DNA of 64,000 nt from an uncultured Prochlorococcus sp. (GTDB taxonomy: Bacteria; Cyanobacteriota; Cyanobacteriia; PCC-6307; Cyanobiaceae), in assembly GCA_902620895.1 (NCBI GenBank), contig CACNJU010000006.1, forward strand, positions 1-64,000. Direction: 5' to 3'. Shown here piece by piece: positions 19,066 through 27,747 of this stretch. The notes under the pieces were generated by a model that searched no databases, was not told the origin of the DNA, and was given only the letters and a program-made list of their open reading frames with translations. Made by a program: the position numbers and the translations under genes. Position 1 is the stretch's first letter. Each line of letters opens with the position of its first letter.

Positions 19066-19395
19066 TCAGCACTCATTCAGAATAGATTCCCATCTTTGTT
19101 GACTTGCCTTTATTGCTTGCATTGGTGGATTAGCTCCCTCTATTTCAAAGGCTTTGATTAATGATTTATTAGCTAATAGACCTAATCTTGCTGCCTCTCT
19201 TTGCCTAGAGCATACTTTTTTTCTTGATCCCTCCTTTAGACTATTTTCGAGTTCTTTAAGAATCTTGCTAGCTTCATTCGATTTAGAATAAAAATCATTC
19301 ATGTACACATCAAGCGCCGTATCAGCAAGGTTTCTTACTGGAGAGATTATTATGACTAAGCACACTATAAAACTTGTAAATACAAATATTTTCAT
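19066..19395 (-). CDS. Secreted conserved hypothetical protein
   Basis: 109 residues with an N-terminal signal peptide (residues 1-24, ending near 'NLADTALD'). The rest is helical and charged and contains two cysteines ('KKVCSRQREAARLG' and a terminal 'ILNEC') that could form a disulfide. Probably periplasmic or lumenal. It starts 7 bp downstream of the membrane protein at 19403. Confidence 0.6.
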   Translation of the reverse strand: MKIFVFTSFIVCLVIIISPVRNLADTALDVYMNDFYSKSNEASKILKELENSLKEGSRKKVCSRQREAARLGLLANKSLIKAFEIEGANPPMQAIKASQQRWESILNEC

Positions 19396-19402
19396 AAGAA
19401 TC

Positions 19403-19987
19403 TTAAGTTAATTTCTTGCCCGATCTCTTTAATACTAAATAAAAGGTTAGAACGCTAATTGATCCAGATGGGCCTATTAACACATGCCAAAATTGATCGC
19501 CACTAATTGATAGCCTTGTTCCAAAGAAAGTCGTAAAAAAAATACCAAATATTGGGTAAAGGATAAAAAGCCAATCTTTAAAAACTCTTTGCCAATTAAT
19601 AATTAGATGGATACTTATTATTACTTGAAAAAGAAGAGCAATAGATTTATCAAATAAAAAATATGAGATTATTGAACATAAAGAAATACAAAAATTAGTT
19701 GTTTGAATAAATTTATTTTTTATAACTGATATCGATAAACATGTTAGACCTAAAGATAGGAAAGAATAAAATATCCAATTAAATAAAGAGGAATGATCTA
19801 CATAAATCCAAGATGTTTGGGTATGATCTATCATTTCAGAAATCGATGCCAATCCTAAAAAAATAAATCCGAAAGGTATCAATTTGTTCTTGCTTATATG
19901 TTTGTATTTATTGATCGATCTAATACCTAATAATATTGGGATGATTGCCGCTTGAAGGTGGGCAAATAATAAAATTGAAAAAAACAA
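19403..19987 (-). CDS. Multi-pass membrane protein of unknown function
   Basis: 194 residues from a TTG start with about six hydrophobic segments, starting with 'FFSILLFAHLQAAIIPILLG'. No transporter or enzyme motif is recognised. The compact layout with the secreted 109-aa gene directly downstream suggests one transcript. Confidence 0.6.
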   Translation of the reverse strand: MFFSILLFAHLQAAIIPILLGIRSINKYKHISKNKLIPFGFIFLGLASISEMIDHTQTSWIYVDHSSLFNWIFYSFLSLGLTCLSISVIKNKFIQTTNFCISLCSIISYFLFDKSIALLFQVIISIHLIINWQRVFKDWLFILYPIFGIFFTTFFGTRLSISGDQFWHVLIGPSGSISVLTFYLVLKRSGKKLT

Positions 19988-20040
19988 AATAAATTCTCAA
20001 ACTTAATTCATCCTAATTAAAATTAAAGAAGAGTTTCGGG

Positions 20041-20241
20041 TCACCTGAGTAGAGAAATGTACCATTGCCCGATTACTATAATCAATATTGTAAGAACAAA
20101 AGGGAAAGCAGGATATCGTGTTTGAAAATTAGCTGGTGGCCAAGGAGACCAAGATATTAATCTTCCTTGCGGTTCATTTGAAATAACTTTTTTTTTCGAT
20201 TTTTTGGATATTAAATTATCTGTGGCAAATCCTTTACTCAT
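20041..20241 (-). CDS. Small single-TM protein
   Basis: 66 residues: a basic N terminus ('SKKSKKKV'), a Pro/Trp-rich linker ('WSPWPPANFQTRYP') and one C-terminal membrane span ('FPFVLTILIIVIGQWYISLL'). It is reminiscent in size of thylakoid small subunits but lacks the Hli chlorophyll-binding motif. It lies just outside the left edge of the tRNA-Ser-flanked element. Confidence 0.6.
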   Translation of the reverse strand: MSKGFATDNLISKKSKKKVISNEPQGRLISWSPWPPANFQTRYPAFPFVLTILIIVIGQWYISLLR

Positions 20242-20312
20242 AATCTAAATAAATTTATCCTAACAAAAACGTTTCAGAAAAGCGTTCTTGTCATTTGGTT
20301 ATCTTTATTTGA

Positions 20313-20372
20313 ACGGAGGGGGTGGGATTCGAACCCACGGTACCCTTGCAGATACGCTAGTTTTCAAGACTA
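20313..20372 (-). repeat. Partial tRNA-Ser copy (putative att site)
   Basis: These 60 bp match 58 of 60 positions with 21330-21389, the 3' half of the intact tRNA-Ser gene from the anticodon arm to the discriminator. The copy stops in the anticodon stem and lacks the 5' half, so it cannot be a working tRNA. A 3'-half tRNA duplication is the usual scar of site-specific integration. Confidence 0.85.
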
Positions 20373-20506
20373 TAAGATATTAAGTGATAGCAGTTGATTA
20401 GATAGCATCTAAGGAACAAATATGACCGAAATATACCCGTTTTTTGAAGAGATTAATTTAATAAATATCAACAGGATTTTGCAAGTAGTTAGCGTTTCAT
20501 TTAATT

Positions 20507-21103
20507 TTAGATGTTATCTGTTGAAGACTCGTTATATTCAGACACACATTCATTTATATTTAAAAACTCATAATTCAAAGATATGTATCCCTCTTCACTA
20601 CTAGTTGCGATTGCGTTAACTGATATGTTTTTAATATTATTTTGAGGAAGATTAGAGCCAATTTCTTTATTCCAAAAAGCTGTAAGGTATCTTTCTTCTT
20701 TTAATAATCCCATCATCCAATATTTAGCATCATTCCAAATACTGTCTCTTTTAACAAAATCATATTTTTCATTGTCACCATATTTTTTTGTTAATGCTTT
20801 TTCAAAAAATTCATATTCGCTTTTGAGTTGATCTCCAAAGGAATTTGAATACATAATATCTGAATGGCTCAATATCCTACAAAGTCCTGACTTTGGGGTT
20901 ATTAATAAATCATATTTAGTTAATTTAGAGTTGCCTTTTGGAAGCTCTTCTGTCGTATACCAATAATTCCCATCATCTTTGAGAGAAACACCCTTATTAG
21001 ATATATCTTTCTTTGTCTCACCCATATTTAAACCAAATTGGCTTGATAATAGATATTGAGGAAAAATAAAAATAGAAATTATTATTGTTAGAAAAAACTT
21101 CAA
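20507..21103 (-). CDS. Secreted hypothetical protein, sole cargo gene of the tRNA-Ser element
   Basis: 198 residues with a clear signal peptide (about 1-20, 'FFLTIIISIFIFPQYLLSS'). The mature part is mixed alpha/beta with 'KYGDNEKYDFVKRDSIWNDAKYWMMG' and one Cys near 'SGLCRILSH' plus one near the C terminus. No family recognised. It lies wholly between the tRNA-derived repeats, so it was probably delivered by, or trapped in, the element. The overlapping plus-strand ORF at 20422 is a shadow. Confidence 0.65.
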   Translation of the reverse strand: MKFFLTIIISIFIFPQYLLSSQFGLNMGETKKDISNKGVSLKDDGNYWYTTEELPKGNSKLTKYDLLITPKSGLCRILSHSDIMYSNSFGDQLKSEYEFFEKALTKKYGDNEKYDFVKRDSIWNDAKYWMMGLLKEERYLTAFWNKEIGSNLPQNNIKNISVNAIATSSEEGYISLNYEFLNINECVSEYNESSTDNI

Positions 21104-21168
21104 TTTAAAAAGAGCTAATTGCCCTTTATTGTAGATCGATTGTCAAAAATTTAAATACTCTATTCTGA

Positions 21169-21215
21169 TATGACCGCTTATGACCGTTTTAAATATTATG
21201 ACCGAAATATGACCG
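21169..21215 (+). repeat. Four TATGACCG octamers (iteron or arm-site-like)
   Basis: Exact TATGACCG occurs at 21169, 21179, 21197 and 21208, and again at 20421 with a degenerate TATACCCG 11 bp further on. All are direct. The spacings (10, 18 and 11 bp) suit a protein contacting roughly one face of the helix. Confidence 0.6.
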
Positions 21216-21280
21216 TTTTTGTTCTCCAATATACGGTAACAGAGGGGAATTCTAAGGAACTAATCTATTTTCAAGAAAAT

Positions 21281-21303
21281 AAAAAAAACTCCTAGAAGGA
21301 GTT
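21281..21303 (-). terminator. Rho-independent terminator downstream of tRNA-Ser
   Basis: Read on the minus strand, AACTCC-loop-GGAGTT is followed by a T-run. It starts 28 bp beyond the tRNA 3' end and should terminate the tRNA transcript. Confidence 0.7.
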
Positions 21304-21330
21304 GTACTTTTAAAAGTCAGTCGTGGATTA

Positions 21331-21417
21331 CGGAGGGGGTGGGATTCGAACCCACGGTGCCCTTGCAGACACGCTAGTTTTCAAGACTAGAGCCTTAAAC
21401 CACTCGACCACCCCTCC
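21331..21417 (-). tRNA. tRNA-Ser (anticodon UGA)
   Basis: 87 nt, class II with a long variable arm. The acceptor stem GGAGGGG pairs with CCCCTCC, the anticodon loop reads CTTGAAA with TGA, and the T-arm GGTTCGAATCC is canonical. CCA is not encoded. The 3' half is duplicated at 20313-20372. Confidence 0.95.
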
Positions 21418-21629
21418 AAAGGGTTCTTCAGTTTTATTGAACTTAAAAACTATAACATAAGAAATTAGTCACAGTCTATAAATTCAAAGATTTAAAAATT
21501 ATTTCAAGAAACTAGTTTGAGATAGGAATTTTTATTAATAATGATGAGTTAAATCGTTATAACAACCTCTTCTTAGTCAAATTTAGTCAACAAAATGAGT
21601 CCAAAAAATCTAGTCTGCTTCCAAAAAAA

Positions 21630-21779
21630 TCAACCAAAGTTGACATTTTGTTGAAATAAACCAAATAAGTTATTCCCAACTATGGCAGCGATTATTAAAA
21701 CGAAGGCAACAATGGCGAAAAGAGCACTAACATCTTTTATGTCATATGGTGCTTTAAATAAAGGTTTTTGGTCTGCCAT
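21630..21779 (-). CDS. 49-aa single-TM microprotein
   Basis: Not in the ORF track. The ATG at 21779 opens 'MADQKPLFKAPYDIKDV', then one membrane span ('LFAIVAFVLIIAAIVGNNLFGLF') and a short polar tail. Size and shape resemble thylakoid small subunits, but I cannot name it. It lies downstream of, and on the same strand as, the leader and DUF4278 gene, past a terminator. Confidence 0.6.
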   Translation of the reverse strand: MADQKPLFKAPYDIKDVSALFAIVAFVLIIAAIVGNNLFGLFQQNVNFG

Positions 21780-21867
21780 TGTTATCTAATATATAAATGC
21801 AATTGAATCATATTATTTGAATGCTTGTGAGAAGTATTAAGTTATTGTTTAGTCTAAAAATGGATAA

Positions 21868-21896
21868 TAAAAAAGCCACTAAAAGTGGCTTTTTTA
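21868..21896 (-). terminator. Bidirectional-looking intrinsic terminator
   Basis: GCCACT-AAA-AGTGGC flanked by an A-run and a T-run. It lies just past the minus-strand DUF4278 gene and should terminate it. Confidence 0.8.
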
Positions 21897-21912
21897 TTAA
21901 TGGTTAAATAAA

Positions 21913-22014
21913 CTAGCTTGTATAAGTTTTTCCTCTATAAGTTAGTTCATTGTGCTGCTTTTTAGCGGCTTCTTTGTTCTGGACGTACTTTTGTCCTCTG
22001 TAAATTAGAGTCAT
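21913..22014 (-). CDS. DUF4278-type microprotein
   Basis: 33 residues, not in the ORF track: 'MTLIYRGQKYVQNKEAAKK' and a C-terminal 'LTYRGKTYTS'. The repeated (L/T)xYRGxxY element at both ends is the DUF4278 signature of cyanobacteria. RBS-like GGAG precedes the ATG on the minus strand. A terminator follows at 21868-21896. Function unknown. Confidence 0.72.
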   Translation of the reverse strand: MTLIYRGQKYVQNKEAAKKQHNELTYRGKTYTS

Positions 22015-22112
22015 TTTTTTAGCTCCGGTTTCGCTTAAGTCCCCGTTCCATGGCTTAAGTCGATTTGCGGCTTGCTATACGCAAGTTGAACGCTTTGGTA
22101 GCGGTTGCTACA
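22015..22112 (-). promoter_or_regulatory. Structured GC-richer leader of the DUF4278 gene
   Basis: About 98 nt stand out from the AT-rich surroundings. They hold a GTAGC-GGTT-GCTAC tetraloop hairpin (22098-22111), a CTTGC/GCAAG hairpin (22071-22085) and a GCTTAAGTC direct repeat (22033, 22053). A TATAAA-like -10 lies just upstream on the minus strand. Likely a folded 5' UTR or a small RNA that includes the ORF. Confidence 0.45.
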
Positions 22113-22319
22113 AATTTATAATAACATCCATTAAAATTATTTGTCTAGGTTTTTAATAAATAAACTTAATATATTAATGACAGATTTGCTTTCTGATAAA
22201 AATATTTATCATAATCCCGGCTTAATTTCTCACAGGTTACATTTTGTTCGTTTTTGAGAAGTATTTTTTTTTTAAAGAACTTTTAAATGTAAAATTCTTA
22301 AGATTATAAAATTTGTTTT

Positions 22320-22514
22320 ATGTTTTCTAGAAGCAAAAAACCTACAGTAAAAAAATCCGCAATAGTTGAAGAGACTCCATTATTTGCTCAATTATTGCCA
22401 TTCGCAAACAGAATGAATGATAAGGTTCAATTGGTAAATGCTTTGGCTTTTACTTTTATCATGGGATTCTCAATTTTTGGAATTGCTCTGTGGAGACTAT
22501 CAGGGCTGACCTAA
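22320..22514 (+). CDS. Small single-TM protein
   Basis: 64 residues: a basic N terminus ('SRSKKPTVKKS'), then 'LLPFANRMNDKVQLVNALAFTF' and one membrane span at about 40-58. Conserved-looking and well spaced from its promoter; family not recognised. Its stop overlaps the convergent 88-aa gene by 4 bp. Confidence 0.6.
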   Translation: MFSRSKKPTVKKSAIVEETPLFAQLLPFANRMNDKVQLVNALAFTFIMGFSIFGIALWRLSGLT

Positions 22515-22777
22515 TCATTTAATTTTTGCAAGGCATCAATTTTTGATTCTTTGTTTTCAATTATTGTTATTAACCATCTAGAGGCTAGACCTCTTGATAT
22601 TGATCTATTTTTTAGAAATCTACATATATAAACATGTAGATTTTTTTCGTTTTTGGAGTTAAATTTTTCCTCAAAATCTAAGATATCTTCTTCTGAGTTC
22701 CTTTTTCTTAGCTCATCTACTAAAGCATGACTAGAGGAATCATTAAATAACTTCCCGATATTTAAGCTTAATGTCAT
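22511..22777 (-). CDS. Small soluble hypothetical protein
   Basis: 88 residues, charged and helical, with 'NLHVYICRFLKNRSISRGLASRWLITIIENKES'. No signal or membrane segment. It lies downstream of nrdJ on the opposite side of a short AT-rich gap. Function unknown. Confidence 0.55.
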   Translation of the reverse strand: MTLSLNIGKLFNDSSSHALVDELRKRNSEEDILDFEEKFNSKNEKNLHVYICRFLKNRSISRGLASRWLITIIENKESKIDALQKLND

Positions 22778-22865
22778 AAATAATTTATGTCCCTATTTAA
22801 GAGGTAGCCATAAATTAAATTTTTAAAAACTAATTTATATTTTTTTTTTACAAATAATTCAAAAA

Positions 22866-25199
22866 TTAATCTTTGGGTTTAGCCAGAGGGAGTAGACACT
22901 TATCTGAATCACAACCTGCTGGTCCTGCTTCAGATAGTTCTCCAACATCATATTTATTAAGAGCGTCAAAGAAATCGTTATTTACTTTCCTTTCTATTAC
23001 TTTATTCTGCAATGATATATATTCCTCTTTACTTATTGGTTCAAAGGGTAATCTCGGGAAAGTAGCGTTAGCACTAAATCTAGCCAGCAATGCTGCTGAA
23101 ATATATCCCTCATTATTTTCTATTGCATTATGAATAGCCTTAGCTAAATCCTCGATTTCATTTTCTCTAAATTCTACGGTTGCAGAGGTATTATGCTCTG
23201 TGTAAAATTTCTGCACTTGCATGTAAAAATCAAATTGAGCTAATGCTGAGAAATTATTGATGTCTATTTGGTCTGCTCCGTCTATATTTGCCCAACTAAC
23301 TTCTGTAGGGATTTCAACTAACCATTCTGTACATCTTGGATCAAATGGATTATCGAGCAAGCAACCATTTTCATCTTTATCAGATTGAGATGGAACAACT
23401 GAGTAACCATAATCCATGCAGGCTAAAGCGATTGGATCATTTTTTCTGAAAGTTATTCTTCTTATGAATCTTTGAGCCTTTGGAGGATGCCATCCTGGAG
23501 CTGCTCCCGTAAGAAGACTCTTAGTCCCGGCTGGTTGAACTGTTGTACATCGATTTGGTCTTCTTAGATTATGTTTATCACAATATTCCCAGACAGTTTC
23601 TTTTACTATTTTTCTCCAGGAATCTAAGAATTTAGCTTCCTTTTCTTTGAAAACCTCCCCTTCTTGGCTATTTGGCCTTCCAGCTTCCCACCACTTCAGC
23701 CATGGTGTCCCAAATGCATGGACGCAAAAATCAAATAATCCAGTGAAACTTACCCCTACAATAGGGTCATATTCTCTGCTTTTTCTGTAACGCTCAACTT
23801 CAAATTCATGATTAAGTAAGCATGCTACAGAAAGAGCTGCTGCTTTAAAAGCCTTTTTTTGCTCTTCAAAATTTTCGGGATCAATCTGATTTAAATGAAC
23901 TTCAGCCAAATTACAGTGAAAATCATTTCCCAAGATCTCCCCACAAGGGTTAAGTCCATATCTGCTCATCCTGTGATTAAGCTCTTCTTCAGAAAAAGGA
24001 CCATAACTATTATTAATCCAATTTCTTGCCTCATCCTTACCTTGTTCTGAGTAGATTTCGATAAATTCTTTTCTCAATTCATCATCTTTGAGAATATCTG
24101 CGTTTGATCTTGCGATTGCTTCTGGAGCAAATTGAATAGCCCCCTCACCTGAATGGAATTGTTTTGTTACAGCATCCAAAACGGTTTGGTAAGTCGGTTT
24201 TGTATGGTAAACCCTAGTATGATTGGCCATCCTTAGAGCATCTTTTTCAGGATCTATTCTCCAATTACCATTCTCATCTTGACTCCATAAATTTTCTTTT
24301 GCCGATGCTGCTTCCTTATCATCTGAAGCAAATTGTCTCATTCCAGCACTTCTTCTTATATTCCCTGCAACTATAGTTACTGCAGCTTCATCAATTAACA
24401 AACAACATTCTACTGTACTCAATTTCCTACCAATTGCCTTTCCAAGAAGTGATGCGACTCTAGAGTAGAGATCTTTCAATTTGATAGGATTTGCCATTCC
24501 ACCAAAACCTTTTAAAGATTCTCCAGCAGGCCTAATATCTTCCAAGTTAATGTGAACATCAATTTCTCTTTCAAGACTCTCGTTACTTGATGCTTCAAGA
24601 AGATATTTGTAGCTATCTACCCAGCCTCTTCTGCTATCTCCAACTTTGATATGGAGATTTTTACCTTTGATTTCTAATGATGACTTTTCTTCTCTTTGAT
24701 CTTTAGGAGTTATTCCAACTTCACTAACGGATTTAATATTTATTTTATTTATAACCGTAGGTAGATTACTTATAAAATGAGGCTCAATTATTGCACCTGT
24801 TCCACATCCCATCATTGCTAAGTCCATCATCAAAGCGAAGGCTTCCCAATCAATTAAGTTTGTTGAAGTACAGTTGTATGCTCCAGAGAAATTTTGGTTT
24901 TTATTAATCCAAGGAGTTCCTCCAATCCATAACCATCTCCCTGAAGGTTGAGCTTTTTGATTGCTTTGCATCTCTCTCATTAGGATCAGTTCTTCATCAG
25001 AAAGTTTTCCTAATTCTTTTAAGCCCGATAAATTTCTTTCACCAACTTCACTCCAGTTCTCCCTTTTGCCAGAGGTGGTTTTCCTACTGTATGATCTAAA
25101 AAAAACAGGATAAGCAGCTGGCGCAGTCTTTGGAAAATCATCTTTTTTAAGATTATTGGAATTGCTTTCTGAAGAAGCTTTATTTGGTGCAACAGTCAC
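22866..25199 (-). CDS. nrdJ: Adenosylcobalamin-dependent ribonucleoside-triphosphate reductase (class II)
   Basis: 777 residues from a GTG start. Landmarks are 'GAYNCTSTNL' (one redox-active Cys), 'GTGAIIEPHF', the catalytic 'RYGLNPCGEI' with the thiyl cysteine, 'TVQPAGTKSLLTGAAPG' and the C-terminal reductant pair in 'CDSDKC'. It makes dNTPs from NTPs using a cobalamin radical and works without oxygen or iron. Marine picocyanobacteria rely on this enzyme. The upstream gap is only 132 bp and shows no convincing B12 riboswitch. Confidence 0.95.
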   Translation of the reverse strand: MTVAPNKASSESNSNNLKKDDFPKTAPAAYPVFFRSYSRKTTSGKRENWSEVGERNLSGLKELGKLSDEELILMREMQSNQKAQPSGRWLWIGGTPWINKNQNFSGAYNCTSTNLIDWEAFALMMDLAMMGCGTGAIIEPHFISNLPTVINKINIKSVSEVGITPKDQREEKSSLEIKGKNLHIKVGDSRRGWVDSYKYLLEASSNESLEREIDVHINLEDIRPAGESLKGFGGMANPIKLKDLYSRVASLLGKAIGRKLSTVECCLLIDEAAVTIVAGNIRRSAGMRQFASDDKEAASAKENLWSQDENGNWRIDPEKDALRMANHTRVYHTKPTYQTVLDAVTKQFHSGEGAIQFAPEAIARSNADILKDDELRKEFIEIYSEQGKDEARNWINNSYGPFSEEELNHRMSRYGLNPCGEILGNDFHCNLAEVHLNQIDPENFEEQKKAFKAAALSVACLLNHEFEVERYRKSREYDPIVGVSFTGLFDFCVHAFGTPWLKWWEAGRPNSQEGEVFKEKEAKFLDSWRKIVKETVWEYCDKHNLRRPNRCTTVQPAGTKSLLTGAAPGWHPPKAQRFIRRITFRKNDPIALACMDYGYSVVPSQSDKDENGCLLDNPFDPRCTEWLVEIPTEVSWANIDGADQIDINNFSALAQFDFYMQVQKFYTEHNTSATVEFRENEIEDLAKAIHNAIENNEGYISAALLARFSANATFPRLPFEPISKEEYISLQNKVIERKVNNDFFDALNKYDVGELSEAGPAGCDSDKCLLPLAKPKD

Positions 25200-25331
25200 G
25201 ATAAAAAAAGTATGTAAATAACCAGTACTGGAAGAATAACTCTACCTGTGGCGTCTGCAACCATTCTTACCACTATTTAACGGTTTGTGTAGAATTATGT
25301 TTAATATGAAATCTTTGTATCAATAAAGAGT

Positions 25332-26027
25332 ATGGAAAGAATCCCTGAACCTGAATTAATGGAAAAAAAAGATCAGGTCATTTCTTATGACGAAGCTGAT
25401 TTTTCGGAAGGGGAGGTCAATCTAATTAATCAAATAAACCATTATCTTTTGAGAAAAAATATTTCTTTAGGTGAAAAAGATTTAATAGTTGATTTAGGGT
25501 GCGGCCCAGGAAATATCTCTGAAAAGTTAGCAATAAAATGGGCTAATACTGAAGTGGTTGGAATAGATGGTTCTAAAGAGATGATTTTGAGAGCAGAATA
25601 TAATAAAAATATTTCTCAAAATAAAAAAAAATTAAAAAATTTACGCTACATTTGTTCTGACATCAAAAACATCAAATCAACTAATTTTTTAATTAATAGA
25701 GATATAAGCTTACTGGTAAGTAACAGTTTGATCCATCACATTACAAATCTTGAAGATTTCTTTAACACCATAAAAAGCTTGTCTAGTAATATCACTGTAA
25801 ATTTTCACAAGGATTTAAAAAGGCCGTTAGATGAAAAGTCTGCTCTGGAACTTAAAGCACAATGTTCAACTAAATACAATGAGATTTTGACTAATGATTA
25901 TTACGCTTCTTTAAGGGCTTCTTATACTTTTAAAGAGTTAAAAAAATTCACTTCAGAGAATGATCTATCTTCTTTAGATGTTTTTGAAGACGGTGATAAA
26001 TATTTAATAGTCTATGGTAATGTTTAA
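25332..26027 (+). CDS. SAM-dependent class I methyltransferase
   Basis: 231 residues. The SAM motif I is 'IVDLGCGPGNISEKLA' (about 55-70), followed by 'VVGIDGSKEMI' and a motif II/III region 'DISLLVSNSLIHHI'. The fold is that of small-molecule methyltransferases (UbiE/BioC-like); the substrate is unknown. It is divergent from nrdJ and 31 bp upstream of prfC. Confidence 0.75.
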   Translation: MERIPEPELMEKKDQVISYDEADFSEGEVNLINQINHYLLRKNISLGEKDLIVDLGCGPGNISEKLAIKWANTEVVGIDGSKEMILRAEYNKNISQNKKKLKNLRYICSDIKNIKSTNFLINRDISLLVSNSLIHHITNLEDFFNTIKSLSSNITVNFHKDLKRPLDEKSALELKAQCSTKYNEILTNDYYASLRASYTFKELKKFTSENDLSSLDVFEDGDKYLIVYGNV

Positions 26028-26058
26028 GAACAAAGTGAAAGGTTCTTATATTATATAG

Positions 26059-27696
26059 ATGAGTTTAGGTACTAAAATCTTTAATAATAAAGACATACTA
26101 GATGCGGTAAATAAAAGAAGAAATTTTGCGATTATTTCTCATCCAGATGCTGGGAAAACGACTCTGACTGAGAAGCTTCTTTTATATGGAGGCGCCATTC
26201 AACAAGCAGGAGCAGTAAAGGCCAGGGGTAATCAGAGAAAAGCTACGTCAGACTGGATGGAACTTGAGAAACAAAGAGGTATTTCTATTACATCAACTGT
26301 ATTGCAATTTGAATATGAAAGATCAGTAATCAATCTATTAGATACACCAGGACACCAAGACTTCTCCGAAGATACTTATAGAACATTAGCTGCTGCTGAT
26401 AATGCAGTCATGTTGGAAGATGCTGCTAAAGGACTAGAACCTCAAACTAGAAAATTGTTTGAAGTTTGCAAAATGCGAAAAATACCAATATTTACTTTCA
26501 TAAATAAAATGGATAGACCAGGAAGAGAGCCATTTTCTTTACTTGATGAAATTGAATCAGAACTTGGATTAAATACCTTACCTATTAATTGGCCAATTGG
26601 GAGTGGCGAGGAATTTAGGGGAGTTATTGATAGAATTTCAAGAGAGGTGATTTTATTTGATAAAGCTGTAAGAGGTAAACAATCAAATGAGAAAAGATTA
26701 AGTCTTGAAGATAAAGAACTATCAAAATATGTTGAGAAAGAGTTACTTGAGATCTCACTTGAAGAATTGGAGGTTTTAGATGAGGCAGGATCAAAATTTG
26801 AAAAAGAAAAAGTTTTTAATGGCTCTTTAACTCCAGTTTTTTTTGGATCTGCAATGACTAATTTTGGTGTAAGACCATTTTTAGATAGTTTTCTAAAAAT
26901 GGCTCAGAAACCAACTTCAAGAAATAGTAATAAAGGGGATATTGAACCTGCAAGCGACGAATTTAGTGGATTTGTTTTTAAGCTTCAAGCGAACATGGAT
27001 CCAAAACATAGAGATAGAGTTGCTTTTATAAGAGTTTGTAGTGGAAAATTTGAAAAAGATATGTCAGTAAAACATTCTAGAACAGGGAAAACAATCAGAC
27101 TATCAAGACCACAAAAACTATTTGGACAAGAAAGAGAAGTAGTGGATGATGCCTATCCTGGGGATGTAATTGGTTTAAATAATCCAGGAATGTTCTCTAT
27201 TGGAGATACTCTATACACAGGTACTCATCTAGAGTACGAGGGAATACCATCCTTTAGTCCTGAAATATTTAGCTGGCTAAGAAATCCAAATCCCTCAGCA
27301 TTTAAAAACTTCAGAAAAGGTGTTAATGAACTTCGTGAAGAAGGAGCTGTTCAGATTCTTTATGATTTTGATGAGAGTAAAAGAGATCCTATCCTCGCAG
27401 CTGTTGGTCAATTACAATTGGAAGTAGTAACTCACAGGTTAAAAAGTGAATATGGCATAGATGCAAATCTTGAATCAATGCCATATCAATTGGCCAGATG
27501 GGTTTCTGATGGATGGCCAGTCATTGAAAAACTAGGCAGAATATTCAATTGTAAAATAGTTAAAGATTGTTGGAACAGGCCAGTTATTCTTTTTAAAAAT
27601 GAGTGGAATCTAAATCAATTTGTTGAAGATAATAATCAATTAAATTTAAACAAAGTTGCTCCCGTTGTTAGTGGAGTCGAACCAATTGTTTTATAA
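26059..27696 (+). CDS. prfC: Peptide chain release factor 3
   Basis: 545 residues. GTPase motifs are G1 '[13 protein letters not shown]', G3 'DTPGHQDF' and G4 'NKMD', followed by the RF3-specific domains ('[32 protein letters not shown]'). It recycles RF1/RF2 from the ribosome after termination. Length matches the family. Confidence 0.95.
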   Translation: MSLGTKIFNNKDILDAVNKRRNFAIISHPDAGKTTLTEKLLLYGGAIQQAGAVKARGNQRKATSDWMELEKQRGISITSTVLQFEYERSVINLLDTPGHQDFSEDTYRTLAAADNAVMLEDAAKGLEPQTRKLFEVCKMRKIPIFTFINKMDRPGREPFSLLDEIESELGLNTLPINWPIGSGEEFRGVIDRISREVILFDKAVRGKQSNEKRLSLEDKELSKYVEKELLEISLEELEVLDEAGSKFEKEKVFNGSLTPVFFGSAMTNFGVRPFLDSFLKMAQKPTSRNSNKGDIEPASDEFSGFVFKLQANMDPKHRDRVAFIRVCSGKFEKDMSVKHSRTGKTIRLSRPQKLFGQEREVVDDAYPGDVIGLNNPGMFSIGDTLYTGTHLEYEGIPSFSPEIFSWLRNPNPSAFKNFRKGVNELREEGAVQILYDFDESKRDPILAAVGQLQLEVVTHRLKSEYGIDANLESMPYQLARWVSDGWPVIEKLGRIFNCKIVKDCWNRPVILFKNEWNLNQFVEDNNQLNLNKVAPVVSGVEPIVL

Positions 27697-27747
27697 AGTC
27701 TTAATGGATTATAAAATTAGTTAATCTGTTAGTATTGGTAAAAAATT

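Larger units (their letters stand above)
20313..21389. mobile_element. Candidate integrated mini-element at tRNA-Ser
   Basis: About 1 kb lies between direct repeats of the tRNA-Ser 3' half. Inside are one secreted-protein gene, TATGACCG octamers near both ends (20421 and four at 21169-21215) and TCTAAGGAAC at 20408 and 21251. The layout matches a tyrosine-recombinase element with core sites and arm-type sites, as in Prochlorococcus tycheposons and phage satellites, but no integrase or replication gene is present. I infer a deletion remnant or an in-trans-mobilised element. Confidence 0.6.

Noticed and set aside
20313-20372. Second functional tRNA-Ser
   Set aside because: Only the 3' half is present; acceptor 5' strand and D-arm are missing.
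20422-20604. 60-aa plus-strand ORF starting within TATGACCG
   Set aside because: It overlaps the secreted-protein gene antisense, starts inside the repeat and has no ribosome binding site; it is a shadow.
25200-25331. Possible cobalamin riboswitch before nrdJ
   Set aside because: The gap is only 132 bp and just a weak GCCAC-like element was seen; the conserved B12-box context and full fold are lacking.
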